A stretch of 64,000 bases of DNA, from assembly GCA_965237405.1 (NCBI GenBank), contig OZ250139.1, positions 2,046,001 through 2,110,000 on the forward strand, read 5' to 3'. The notes under the pieces were generated by a model. It was not told where the DNA came from. It saw only the letters and a list, made by a program, of their open reading frames with translations, and searched no databases. Both the position numbers and the translations under genes were made by a program. The DNA is from CAUZIB01 sp963663925 (GTDB lineage Bacteria; Acidobacteriota; Vicinamibacteria; Vicinamibacterales; UBA8438). Shown one piece after another: positions 41,515 through 50,498 of this stretch (its first letter is position 1; each line of letters opens with the position of its first letter).

Positions 41515-42982
41515 GAAGCGAGTTTGCCCCGCTCCCGTGTTCCCCAGGCTGTTCCAACCATCCGTCACGAATCCACTCGCCACTCGCGCCAACCACCGGG
41601 CCGACGAACTGCTGGAAACCATCTTCCCAGCCCACTCGCAAGAGTTCTTGAAGGCGGAACATCCGGTCCGAGCGTTCGTCGTATCCACCAGAGAAGTCGA
41701 ACGGGCCGAGCGGATTGTGAACCGGTCGGATCTGAAAAACATTCTGAAACCGGTCCGCACAGGAAGCCAGTGCGTCACGTACCGATGGGGTCTCGATCGC
41801 CGCGAGCTGAGCGCCGGCACGACCACGAGCATCTCGCCGAGACGATTCAACTGAGTACGGCCCGGTTGACTCTGGTAGCGCGGTCACTAAAATGACCTGC
41901 TCCGCACCGGAGTTCGCTACCTCCTCCAGCAGGCGAGCGGTCGCCCCGGGGCGATCGCATAACTGGTGTCGTTCCCCTCGCCACGGGCTCTCCTCGCTAA
42001 ACCTAATCAAGTGGGCGTCCGTCACAATCGGAAGACACAGCGAGGCCGCCAGCACGTCGACCGCATGGCGCCCCATATCCCCAGCCAGGTCCATCGTCTC
42101 GAAGTGACGGTTCCTGCCTTCCGCTCCGAGGCGCCTGGCGAAGAATCGTTGCCGGAAATCGTTCCCAAGCAGCGCTATGACCAGATCGCGGCGGGTGTCG
42201 AGGTCATGAACTGTCACGATCAACTCCCGAAACCCGGGTTGCCCGATGTTGTCTGCTAGAAGCTCCGCATAACGCTGCGCGAGGTCGTCGTGCGTAGGTG
42301 TAGTAATTCGCCCAGCGCCGCGCATGATCTGCCAGAGACCTCGCGTGAAATGATCAATAACCTTTGAGACGCCGAGTGGCGAACCAATGAGGCGCCACCA
42401 TACCAAGCCTCGCGCGCGACGTCGCACCTTTTGCCGAAACCTGGGTAATACCTCACCCACGACCAGGACCACAACCAGCACCACAAGCGTCGCCATGACG
42501 AAACGCGGCAACAGGAGGGGTAACCCTGTCGGCTGGAAAACGAGATCCACTAGTAGCGCATAGCCCGCGGCAGCTCGCTCGCCAGCCCCGAGGCCGACCA
42601 ATTGGAGAAAGAATGCCACGGGGTAGACGACCGCTGCGCCAACGACCGCTATCAGGGGCACGAACAGCGAGGTCAAGGCGACGAGCAGGGTCCACGCTGC
42701 CGCCTGGAGCGTCGGGCGCCACCGATACAGCCTTGTCGTAATTGGCCCATCCCACATACCGCCCTCGCTCCAAAGCGTTGTCCCGCCGTCAATAGCCGCG
42801 AACATGGCACCGACCACGCCGATTCCACGCCCTGCGACGAGATCGATCTTGACCCCAGCGTCGTGAAGCGAACGTAGAACGCCAGCGTGATAGGCTCCGG
42901 CAGTGCCGGTCCCAATCAGGACGAGTGCAGTTCTGAGACTCGGTGAGTAACGGGACGATGAGACCGGGGAATCAGATTTAAT
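41492..42982 (-). CDS. Patatin-like protein lacking the catalytic serine
   Basis: The reverse strand is open directly from the greA stop. Residues just before the first GTG (42817) show a clear patatin N-terminus. The oxyanion-type glycine loop is IGTGTAGAYHAGVLRSL. The nucleophile elbow is expected as GxSxG but reads VAGRGIGVVGAM, so Ser is replaced by Gly. Three membrane helices follow (around LLVALTSLFVPLIAVVGAAV and further). No ATG, GTG or TTG precedes this region. ATT at 42980-42982 with AGGT nine bases upstream is the best start I see. About 496 residues. Probably a non-hydrolytic membrane protein, co-transcribed with greA. Confidence 0.6.
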   Translation of the reverse strand: MKSDSPVSSSRYSPSLRTALVLIGTGTAGAYHAGVLRSLHDAGVKIDLVAGRGIGVVGAMFAAIDGGTTLWSEGGMWDGPITTRLYRWRPTLQAAAWTLLVALTSLFVPLIAVVGAAVVYPVAFFLQLVGLGAGERAAAGYALLVDLVFQPTGLPLLLPRFVMATLVVLVVVLVVGEVLPRFRQKVRRRARGLVWWRLIGSPLGVSKVIDHFTRGLWQIMRGAGRITTPTHDDLAQRYAELLADNIGQPGFRELIVTVHDLDTRRDLVIALLGNDFRQRFFARRLGAEGRNRHFETMDLAGDMGRHAVDVLAASLCLPIVTDAHLIRFSEESPWRGERHQLCDRPGATARLLEEVANSGAEQVILVTALPESTGPYSVESSRRDARGRAGAQLAAIETPSVRDALASCADRFQNVFQIRPVHNPLGPFDFSGGYDERSDRMFRLQELLRVGWEDGFQQFVGPVVGASGEWIRDGWLEQPGEHGSGANSLPTLGTDH

Positions 42983-42991
42983 CGGCGTGAC

Positions 42992-43456
42992 CTACTCGTC
43001 GTGAAAAGTAAACAACTTGACAACCTCGAACTCGCGGTGCCCACTCGGCGTCGGGACGTTGACTTCGTCACCAACTTCCTTGCCGACCAGCGCCCGGCCG
43101 ATGGGCGATGCCGTCGAGATCCTCCCCTTCGACGGATCGGTATCCTCGGGCATCACCAGCTCGTACACGGCAGTTTCCCCACCAAGCTCACGCAGGTGGA
43201 CGGTCGATCCAAAAGCAACCTTGTCGGTGGGAATTTTCTCGAGGTTCATTAAAGAAATGTCGGATACGCGCTTCGTTAGAAGGCTGATCCGCCCTTCGAC
43301 CACACGTTGACGCTCCTTGGCCGCGTGGTACTCCGCATTTTCGCGGAGGTCACCGTACTCGCGAGCATGTTGAATCTCCTTCGGAAGGTCGTGCTTCAGC
43401 TCGCGGTTCAACGCCTGAATCTCGTCTTCGAACCGCTTGAGCAGCTTGGATTTCAC
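42992..43456 (-). CDS. greA: Transcription elongation factor GreA
   Basis: The 154-residue GreA rescues backtracked RNA polymerase by stimulating RNA cleavage. The N-terminal coiled coil carries the signature EYGDLRENAEYHAAKERQ with the acidic tip pair, and the C-terminal FKBP-like domain has SPIGRALVGKEVGDEV. Starts MKSKLLKRFEDEI, normal length. The patatin-like frame follows straight after its TAG. Confidence 0.96.
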   Translation of the reverse strand: MKSKLLKRFEDEIQALNRELKHDLPKEIQHAREYGDLRENAEYHAAKERQRVVEGRISLLTKRVSDISLMNLEKIPTDKVAFGSTVHLRELGGETAVYELVMPEDTDPSKGRISTASPIGRALVGKEVGDEVNVPTPSGHREFEVVKLFTFHDE

Positions 43457-43497
43457 GACGGCTAGATTAACACATCTGTTATTCTGCTCTGACCCAC

Positions 43498-44325
43498 GTG
43501 AAGATCATTAGGAGCCGCCACAACCCGATCGTCGAGACCTTTCGCGCGGCTTCCCGGTCAACTCACATGGGTCGCCAACACATCCTGCTGGACGGTACAC
43601 ACATTATCGAGGATGCACGTGCTGCCGACGTGCCGATCGAGCTTGCGATGTTCTCAGCCGCGACACTCGAAAAGCGAGACAGTACGCTGGGTCCGCTGGT
43701 CCGAGCGCTACAGCAGGCTGGCGTCGAAACCATCGCCGTCACCGACACGGTCTTAAGAGCCGCCAGTCCGGTCCGGTTATCCTCGGGCGTCGTCGCCCTC
43801 GCTCCCTATCGTCCGGCATCTATGCGGACGATCGGCGGCGCGCTGCGATCCGGCCTTGTGGTCGCGGCCGTACATGTTCAGGACCCAGGCAACGTTGGGG
43901 CGATCATCCGGGCTGCCGATGCCGGGGAGGCTTCGGGTGTCGTCGTGACAAGTGACTCTGCCGACCCCTATGGATGGCGGGCACTGCGTGGTGCGATGGG
44001 TAGCACGTTCAGGCTACCAGTCGTCGCCTGCGATGACGTTCAGGAACTCATCCGGCAAGCTCGTGACTGCGGCGCTGCAGTCATCGCCGCCGTTCCACAT
44101 GGCGGAGTCTCGCTCGATATCGTCGATCTCGCGCGACCGACGCTCACTCTGGTCGGAACCGAAGGCGGTGGACTCGACCGCTCCCTCGACGAAAGCGCCG
44201 ACATTCGCGTGTCGATACCAATGCGTCGACGTGTCGATTCGCTGAACGTCGCGGTGGCAGCAGCGCTCATCGTTTACGAGGCACGTCGGCAGCGGGTCTT
44301 GGCGACGTCGCAGGAGGCATCGTGA
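43498..44325 (+). CDS. SpoU/TrmH-family RNA 2'-O-methyltransferase
   Basis: The 275-residue knotted (SPOUT) methyltransferase starts at GTG. It has an N-terminal L30e-like substrate-binding part, then motif 1 VHVQDPGNVGAIIRAADA, motif 2 LVGTEGGGL and motif 3 IPMRRRVDSLNVAVAAALIV. Family members methylate ribose in 23S rRNA (RlmB-like) or tRNA; the exact target is not certain. It overlaps rarA by four bases, so they are coupled. A TATTCT box at 43480-43485 lies only 12 bp before the start codon. Confidence 0.9.
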   Translation: MKIIRSRHNPIVETFRAASRSTHMGRQHILLDGTHIIEDARAADVPIELAMFSAATLEKRDSTLGPLVRALQQAGVETIAVTDTVLRAASPVRLSSGVVALAPYRPASMRTIGGALRSGLVVAAVHVQDPGNVGAIIRAADAGEASGVVVTSDSADPYGWRALRGAMGSTFRLPVVACDDVQELIRQARDCGAAVIAAVPHGGVSLDIVDLARPTLTLVGTEGGGLDRSLDESADIRVSIPMRRRVDSLNVAVAAALIVYEARRQRVLATSQEAS

Positions 44326-45701
44326 AGCCTGGCGAACTATTCGCACCACCTACTGTTGACAGTCAACCGAGCGCGCCCGCTCCCCTTGCCGAGCGCATGC
44401 GACCGCGTAGCTTCGATGAATTCGTGGGCCAAGCCTCGGTGATCGGACCAGGTTGTCCGCTCCGAGAGACCATAGACCACGACACGCTGCAATCGATCAT
44501 CCTGTGGGGACCGCCAGGAACCGGCAAGACCACGCTCGCTCGTCTGGTCGCGAATGTCACGCAGGCTCGCTTCGTTGCCTTTAGTGCGGTGCTGTCAGGA
44601 ATCAAGGACATCAAGGCCGTCATGACCGACGCGGAAGTGCGACGCCGACACCAAGGACAGCGCACGATCCTCTTTGTTGATGAGATCCACCGATTCAACA
44701 AAGCTCAGCAGGACGCGTTTCTGCCTCGTGTCGAGGCCGGTGACCTCGTGCTGATTGGTGCCACCACCGAAAACCCGTCGTTCGAGGTCAACTCGGCGCT
44801 TCTGTCGAGGTCGCAGGTGTTCGTGCTTAAACCACTCACGACCGACGACATCGTGCGAATTCTGGAACAAGCTGTCAACGATACCCAACGTGGTCTCGGT
44901 CGTCTATCTCTCGAAGTGGAGGACGGTGTCCTAGAAAGCCTCGCCAATCATGCTAACGGTGATGCGAGGGTGGCGCTCAACCTCTTGGAACTAACCGCGG
45001 TCGTCGCTGGCCATGCGGAGGTATCTACGCCTGATGAGACGACCCCAACCGTAATTGACGGCTCCCTGGTGAAGCAAGTTCTCAAGCGTCGAGCCCTTCT
45101 CTACGACAAGCGCGGCGAGGAACACTACAACCTGATCTCGGCGTTGCACAAGTCGATGCGCAACAACGACTCCGATGCCGCCGTGTATTGGCTCGCACGG
45201 ATGCTCGAGGCTGGTGAAGACCCGATGTATGTCGCCCGGCGCCTTGTCAGATTTGCGTCCGAGGACATCGGGAACGCCGACCCCCGAGCCCTCGCGGTCG
45301 CGGTCGCCGCCAAGGAATCGGCCCACTTCATCGGGATGCCGGAAGGCAACACGGCCCTTGCTCAAGCAACGATCTATTTAGCGACCGCACCTAAGAGCAA
45401 TGCGGTGTATGTGGCGTACGGCCGTGCCGCCAAAGACGCGCATCGCGACGTGGCCGAGCCAGTTCCGCTGCATCTCCGAAACGCACCAACGGCGTTCATG
45501 AAGAAGCTACAGTACGGAGACGGCTACATATACGCGCATGACCATGCCGACGCCGTCACAACTATGGAGTGCCTTCCTGAGAACCTCAGAGATCGCCGTT
45601 ACTACCGGCCGACGGACCGTGGCCTTGAGAAGGCGATCGGCGAGCGCCTTGCCGCGTGGCGAACTGCACGCAGACGATCGCGCGGCCCGCAAGAAGCGTG
45701 A
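44322..45701 (+). CDS. rarA: Replication-associated recombination protein A (MgsA/RarA)
   Basis: The 459-residue AAA+ ATPase is related to clamp loaders and acts at stalled replication forks. Walker A GPPGTGKTTLARLVA, Walker B FVDEIHRFNKAQQDAFLP and sensor 1 LIGATTENPSFEVNSALLSR are all present. The family-specific C-terminal tetramerisation region has YNLISALHKSMRNNDSDAAV and YWLARMLEAGEDP. The GTG start overlaps the methyltransferase stop. Full length. Confidence 0.95.
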   Translation: MKPGELFAPPTVDSQPSAPAPLAERMRPRSFDEFVGQASVIGPGCPLRETIDHDTLQSIILWGPPGTGKTTLARLVANVTQARFVAFSAVLSGIKDIKAVMTDAEVRRRHQGQRTILFVDEIHRFNKAQQDAFLPRVEAGDLVLIGATTENPSFEVNSALLSRSQVFVLKPLTTDDIVRILEQAVNDTQRGLGRLSLEVEDGVLESLANHANGDARVALNLLELTAVVAGHAEVSTPDETTPTVIDGSLVKQVLKRRALLYDKRGEEHYNLISALHKSMRNNDSDAAVYWLARMLEAGEDPMYVARRLVRFASEDIGNADPRALAVAVAAKESAHFIGMPEGNTALAQATIYLATAPKSNAVYVAYGRAAKDAHRDVAEPVPLHLRNAPTAFMKKLQYGDGYIYAHDHADAVTTMECLPENLRDRRYYRPTDRGLEKAIGERLAAWRTARRRSRGPQEA

Positions 45702-45707
45702 CCGAGA

Positions 45708-45881
45708 ATGCCAAGTCTGCTCTACTACGTCGGGCGGTTTCTGCAGCTGCTCGCAATGTCTCTGCTGCTCATGTCTATCATGACAGCGGGGCCACTCGGT
45801 CCCAACCCACGAATCTTTGGGGCCGGCGTCGTGGTGTTCGTGCTCGGATGGCTAATTGTTCAACCCAGCACCAGGTCATAG
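45708..45881 (+). CDS. Small two-helix membrane protein
   Basis: The 57-codon frame begins MPSLLYYVGRFLQLLAMSLL. It has two hydrophobic helices (FLQLLAMSLLLMSIM and IFGAGVVVFVLGWLIV) separated by GPLGPNPR. It starts 6 bp after rarA and ends 6 bp before the convergent mutL stop, filling the gap exactly, which supports reality. Small proteins of this kind are common behind core operons; function unknown. Confidence 0.6.
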   Translation: MPSLLYYVGRFLQLLAMSLLLMSIMTAGPLGPNPRIFGAGVVVFVLGWLIVQPSTRS

Positions 45882-45887
45882 CTGGAA

Positions 45888-47633
45888 TTAGGTCCGCTCG
45901 AAACTCTTCTCGATGTCGTGTCGGTTAAGCCGAAGGATAACGGGTCGACCGTGGGGACACACCGTCGAGTATTCAGCCTGTGACAGCTGCTGCAGAATAT
46001 AGACCATCTTCTCCTGCGTTAGGCGGTCGTTGGCACGCACCGCCGAGTGACAAGCGGTGGTCGCAGCCAGCCGTTTCAAGACATCGTCTACCGCGGCGCC
46101 CCGATCGAGGTCATCGAGATCAGCAGACAACTCCCTGACGGCGGTCTCGGCCTCACCACGCCTAAGCAACTGAGGCACCGTGGTGATCTGCACGCTATCC
46201 CCACCGAACTCTGCCACATCAAACCCAAGTCGCTGCAGGTGTGGCGCGTGAGCCGTCAGCGCTTCGCGCTGGCCAATGGGCAGCTCAAAGACAATAGGCG
46301 TCAGTAATCGCTGTCCTTCGAGTCGCCCAGACGTTAGACGCTCCATAACTTGTTCGTAGAGCACTCGCTCGTGCGCAACGTGCTGGTCGATGATCATGAT
46401 GCCTTCGTTGTCGACGGCTACGATGAACGTGTCGCGGAATTGCCCAAGCGGAATGAGCGGCGCCCGAGACAGCTCGACGGTATCAGCCTTGGCTGGCGTG
46501 GAGATCACGTTGCGATCTGGTCGCGCAAACACGTTGCTGACGCCCGACCACCGGCTCGCGGCTGACATGGTCTCGACAACGCCTGGTATCATGCGTGAAA
46601 CAGGTCCACCCGTCATTCCACGGCCCTTCGATGACGGCATCGGCGAGGAGTCGGGCTGGCCCAGGGCTTCACCAAGCGCTCGGCGCAGCAGCTCGTGAAT
46701 CAGGGACTGCTCTAGAAAGCGGACTTCGGCCTTCATCGGATGAACGTTGACGTCAACTCGGTTAGCGGGGAGTTCCAGAAACAGATGCACCTCTGGATTC
46801 CGCGGTTTGACTGTGGCCTGCGCATACGCTTCCCGGATCGCGTGAGCAATGGTCTTGTTTCGGACGACCCTCCGATTCACGAAGACGTTCTGCCGGCCAC
46901 GGCTAGTTCCATGGTCGGCGAGCACCGCCACATAGCCGCTGACTTCGACGCCAGCCGCCATCTTCGATACCTCGACGAGATCGGGACGATCCCCATATAT
47001 CTGAAAGAACCGCGCTCCGCGTCCTACGACTGGCGGATACTCAAGCAAACGGCGCGACGCGCTGACGAGACTGAACCCAACCTCTGGGTAGGCAAGGGCG
47101 AGCTGAGTAAGGGTACGTGAGATCTGAGCCGACTCGGCGGCATCGGACTTCAAGAATTTCCGACGAGCGGGAACGTTGTAGAACAGGTCGGCGACTTCGA
47201 TGATAGTGCCGCCAGGCGTTGCAACGTCGCGGGGAAAGCTGGCAACACCACCATCCACTCGAATTTCGCATCCGTGCGATGCCTCACCATGTTTCGTCCG
47301 AAGGATCAAATGTGAAACGGAGGCAATGCTCGGCAACGCCTCCCCCCGAAACCCTAGCGTGGCGATGGTTCCAAGGTCATCAAGGCAACTGAGCTTGCTT
47401 GTGGCGTGGCGCTCAAGCGCAAGCTGTGCGTCGTCGGGTAACATGCCATCGCCGTCGTCCTCTACACGAATCAGACGTTTCCCTCCGAACTCAACGGTGG
47501 CCGCAATGTGTTTAGCTCCGGCATCGAGCGCGTTTTCGATGAGCTCCTTCACAACCGAGGCTGGGCGTTCGACCACCTCCCCCGCAGCTATCTGATTCGC
47601 CAAGTCGGTTGGTAGCCGCGTGACCTTTCCCAT
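45888..47633 (-). CDS. mutL: DNA mismatch repair protein MutL
   Basis: The 581-residue MutL has the GHKL ATPase motifs in the N-terminal half (IENALDAGAKHI, DDGDGM, TLGFRGEALPSI). The C-terminal half has DQHVAHERVLYEQ, an ACHSAVRAND-like stretch and CPHGRP. These are the motifs of endonuclease-type MutL proteins, so it probably nicks DNA itself, as in bacteria without MutH. It is the last gene of the long leftward train. No mutS is in the window. Confidence 0.96.
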   Translation of the reverse strand: MGKVTRLPTDLANQIAAGEVVERPASVVKELIENALDAGAKHIAATVEFGGKRLIRVEDDGDGMLPDDAQLALERHATSKLSCLDDLGTIATLGFRGEALPSIASVSHLILRTKHGEASHGCEIRVDGGVASFPRDVATPGGTIIEVADLFYNVPARRKFLKSDAAESAQISRTLTQLALAYPEVGFSLVSASRRLLEYPPVVGRGARFFQIYGDRPDLVEVSKMAAGVEVSGYVAVLADHGTSRGRQNVFVNRRVVRNKTIAHAIREAYAQATVKPRNPEVHLFLELPANRVDVNVHPMKAEVRFLEQSLIHELLRRALGEALGQPDSSPMPSSKGRGMTGGPVSRMIPGVVETMSAASRWSGVSNVFARPDRNVISTPAKADTVELSRAPLIPLGQFRDTFIVAVDNEGIMIIDQHVAHERVLYEQVMERLTSGRLEGQRLLTPIVFELPIGQREALTAHAPHLQRLGFDVAEFGGDSVQITTVPQLLRRGEAETAVRELSADLDDLDRGAAVDDVLKRLAATTACHSAVRANDRLTQEKMVYILQQLSQAEYSTVCPHGRPVILRLNRHDIEKSFERT

Positions 47634-47663
47634 TTACGCAGTGATGTCCAGGTGACCAGGTTA

Positions 47664-50477
47664 TTATTTGTCGTGTTGATCGCGAAGCGCCGCCTGAGCG
47701 GCCGCCAACCGAGCGGTCGGAATGCGGTACGGTGACGCACTTACGTAGTCGAGACCCGTGCGAGCAAAGAAATGAATCGATGCGGGGTCCCCCCCGTGCT
47801 CACCGCACACACCCAGCTTAAGCGTCGGACGGGTGCTGCGGCCACTAGCCGCTGCGATCTCGACGAGCCGTCCCACACCATCGACATCAATCGACGTAAA
47901 CGGATCGCGGTCAAGGATACGCTGCTCACGGTAGTCACGCAGAAACTTACCGGCGTCATCCCTGGAGAATCCGAACGCCATTTGGGTAAGGTCGTTTGTG
48001 CCGAAGGAGAAAAAGTCGGCTTCCCGGGCGATCTCTCCGGCTGTTACGGCCCCGCGAGGCACTTCGATCATCGTACCGACGAGATACTTAACCTTGAGAC
48101 CTGCTTCACGCATGGTGGCGCTGGCCACACGATCGATGACCGCCTTCTGGTTTTCGAATTCATTCACGAGTCCGACGAGCGGGACCATGATCTCCGGCAC
48201 GACTCGGAAACCCTCACGCTTCAGCTGACACGCCGCTTCGATGATGGCGCGCGTCTGCATCTCAGTAATCTCTGGATAGCTGATCCCGAGTCGAACGCCT
48301 CGATGCCCCATCATCGGGTTAAATTCGTGGAGCTGCTCAACGCGTCGCAGTAACTTACGCCTCTTGGCCAGCAGGGACCGCTTCTTACCGCCGACCTCCA
48401 ATCGCGCGATCTCGACCATCAACTCCGCGCGGTTCGGGAGAAACTCGTGCAACGGAGGATCAATCAGCCGAATCGTCACGGGTTCGCCACGCATCGCCTT
48501 GAATATCCCGTAGAAGTCCTGGCGCTGGTGCGGCAACAACTCATCCAGTGCAGCCCGGCGGTCGGACTCCGTCTCTGCGAGGATCATTCGTTGCATGATC
48601 GGTAGGCGTACTTCGCCAAAGAACATATGCTCAGTTCGGCAGAGACCGATGCCTCGAGCACCAAACTCATACGCAAGATTCGCCTGATCCGGAAGGTCCG
48701 CGTTAGCCCTGACCCCGAGGGATCGCACCCGGTCAGCCCAGCGCAAAAGCGTGGCGAACCGCTGATAGATGTCGGAAGCAGATATCTTGAGCTCGCCTGC
48801 TAGCACCTGCAGGATTTCACTTGGCTTGGTCTCGACCTGACCTATCTTAACCTCGCCGGTCAGGCCGTCAAACGACACATAGTCACCTTCCCGTATCGTC
48901 TGACCGTTAACCGTTACGACTCGATGCTCTGCGTCGATCTGCAGCTCACCCGCTCCGACGATCGATGGCTTTCCCATCTGACGACCCACGACTGCGGCGT
49001 GTGACGTCATGCCACCCGTTGCGGTTAGGACACCAGCAGACACATGCATGCCGTGGATATCATCGGGTACTGTCTCTTTTCTCACGAGCAGCACTGATTT
49101 CCCGTCGTGTTTCCACACCACCGCATCATCAGCCGTAAACACGACTTGTCCTGATGCGGCGCCAGGTGATGCTGGAAGCCCCTCGGTCACGGTCGAGAGT
49201 GCCCGCCACGCTTCTGGCACAAAGACCGGCGCCAACAGTTGTGACAGTGAGTCAGGATCGACAAGCTGGACTGCCTCGCGCGTGGTGATGAGACGCTCCT
49301 TGACGAGGTCGGTCGCAATCACCACCGCGGCGTGCCCGGTGCGCTTGCCGCTGCGCGTCTGCAGCATGAACAACTCTTCGTCCTGAATCGTGAACTCGAA
49401 GTCCTGGATGTCTTTGTAGTGGCGCTCAAGCCGCGTCGTGATCTTCCTGAGCTGAGCGTAGGCACGGGGCATGACCTTGGCGAGTTCGCGAATCGGCTGC
49501 GGTGTTCGAATCCCCGCCACCACGTCTTCGCCTTGAGCGTTCACCAGGAATTCACCGTAGAACTCCTTGGCGCCCGTGGCCGGATTCCGCGTGAACCCAA
49601 CGCCCGTTGCCGAGCGGTCGCCGCTGTTACCAAAGACCATAGCCTGCACATTCACGGCAGTTCCAATGTCGTCGGGGATGTCGTAGATACGCCGATACTC
49701 GATAGCACGCGGGTTCTGCCACGATCGAAACACGGCATCACGAGCCATCCGTAGCTGTTCGCGCGGGTCCTGGGGAAAGGATCGCTTGGCCTTGTGCCGG
49801 ACGACATCCTTGTACCGAGCGACGACCTCCCGCAATGCGGAGTCGTCAAGCTGCGTATCAAGATCGACCCCTCGGTCGGTCTTCACCTCGTCGAACTCGT
49901 GCTCGAATAGCTCCTTGGGCAGCTCGAGCACGACGTTGCCGAACATCTGGATAAACCGACGGTAGCTATCGAACGCAAATCGACCGTTGGAGGTCAGTTG
50001 CTCCAGGCCCTCGACGGCGGCATCGTTCAACCCGAGGTTGAGAATCGTGTCCATCATCCCGGGCATCGAGAACTTCGCACCCGAGCGAATCGACACAAGT
50101 AGCGGCTTTTCAGTCGATCCCAGCGCTGATTTGGTGAGTTTCTCGAGCCGCCTGAGCTTGCCTTCCATCTCTTGCTCGACGGCATCGGGCACGCGGTGAC
50201 CACTCGAATAGAACAGGGAGCACACCTCGGTCGACACCGTGAACCCCGGTGGCACCGGCAGTCCGGCTGCGCTCATCTCCGCCAGTCCAACCCCTTTACC
50301 GCCCAGCAGGTCGCGCATTAACCGATCTCCATCCGCGCGACCTCCGCCAAAGAAGAACACGTGTTTCGGACGACGGGCGGATGATTTCGCTCGTCGCTTA
50401 GCCGCAAGTCTTGTCCGTCTCTTAGTTGAGGACTTGGTCGCTGTTCGCTTCGGTCTTGTTCGTTGTTGTTTAGCCAT
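47664..50477 (-). CDS. ppdK: Pyruvate, phosphate dikinase
   Basis: The 937-residue enzyme interconverts pyruvate, ATP and phosphate with PEP, AMP and pyrophosphate. A basic N-terminal extension (residues 1-38, many Lys/Arg) precedes the ATP-grasp domain (GGKGVGLAEMSAAGLPVPPG). The phosphohistidine domain has the catalytic His in TGGMTSHAAVVGRQMGKPS. The TIM barrel has the acid-base Cys in GVCGEHGGDP and the metal-binding LCRTEHMFF and RLIDPPLHEFLP segments. The extension is unusual and may be unstructured; a downstream start is possible but no better ATG is evident. Confidence 0.95.
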   Translation of the reverse strand: MAKQQRTRPKRTATKSSTKRRTRLAAKRRAKSSARRPKHVFFFGGGRADGDRLMRDLLGGKGVGLAEMSAAGLPVPPGFTVSTEVCSLFYSSGHRVPDAVEQEMEGKLRRLEKLTKSALGSTEKPLLVSIRSGAKFSMPGMMDTILNLGLNDAAVEGLEQLTSNGRFAFDSYRRFIQMFGNVVLELPKELFEHEFDEVKTDRGVDLDTQLDDSALREVVARYKDVVRHKAKRSFPQDPREQLRMARDAVFRSWQNPRAIEYRRIYDIPDDIGTAVNVQAMVFGNSGDRSATGVGFTRNPATGAKEFYGEFLVNAQGEDVVAGIRTPQPIRELAKVMPRAYAQLRKITTRLERHYKDIQDFEFTIQDEELFMLQTRSGKRTGHAAVVIATDLVKERLITTREAVQLVDPDSLSQLLAPVFVPEAWRALSTVTEGLPASPGAASGQVVFTADDAVVWKHDGKSVLLVRKETVPDDIHGMHVSAGVLTATGGMTSHAAVVGRQMGKPSIVGAGELQIDAEHRVVTVNGQTIREGDYVSFDGLTGEVKIGQVETKPSEILQVLAGELKISASDIYQRFATLLRWADRVRSLGVRANADLPDQANLAYEFGARGIGLCRTEHMFFGEVRLPIMQRMILAETESDRRAALDELLPHQRQDFYGIFKAMRGEPVTIRLIDPPLHEFLPNRAELMVEIARLEVGGKKRSLLAKRRKLLRRVEQLHEFNPMMGHRGVRLGISYPEITEMQTRAIIEAACQLKREGFRVVPEIMVPLVGLVNEFENQKAVIDRVASATMREAGLKVKYLVGTMIEVPRGAVTAGEIAREADFFSFGTNDLTQMAFGFSRDDAGKFLRDYREQRILDRDPFTSIDVDGVGRLVEIAAASGRSTRPTLKLGVCGEHGGDPASIHFFARTGLDYVSASPYRIPTARLAAAQAALRDQHDK

Positions 50478-50498
50478 AGGGTCTGATCTGACTCGTTC

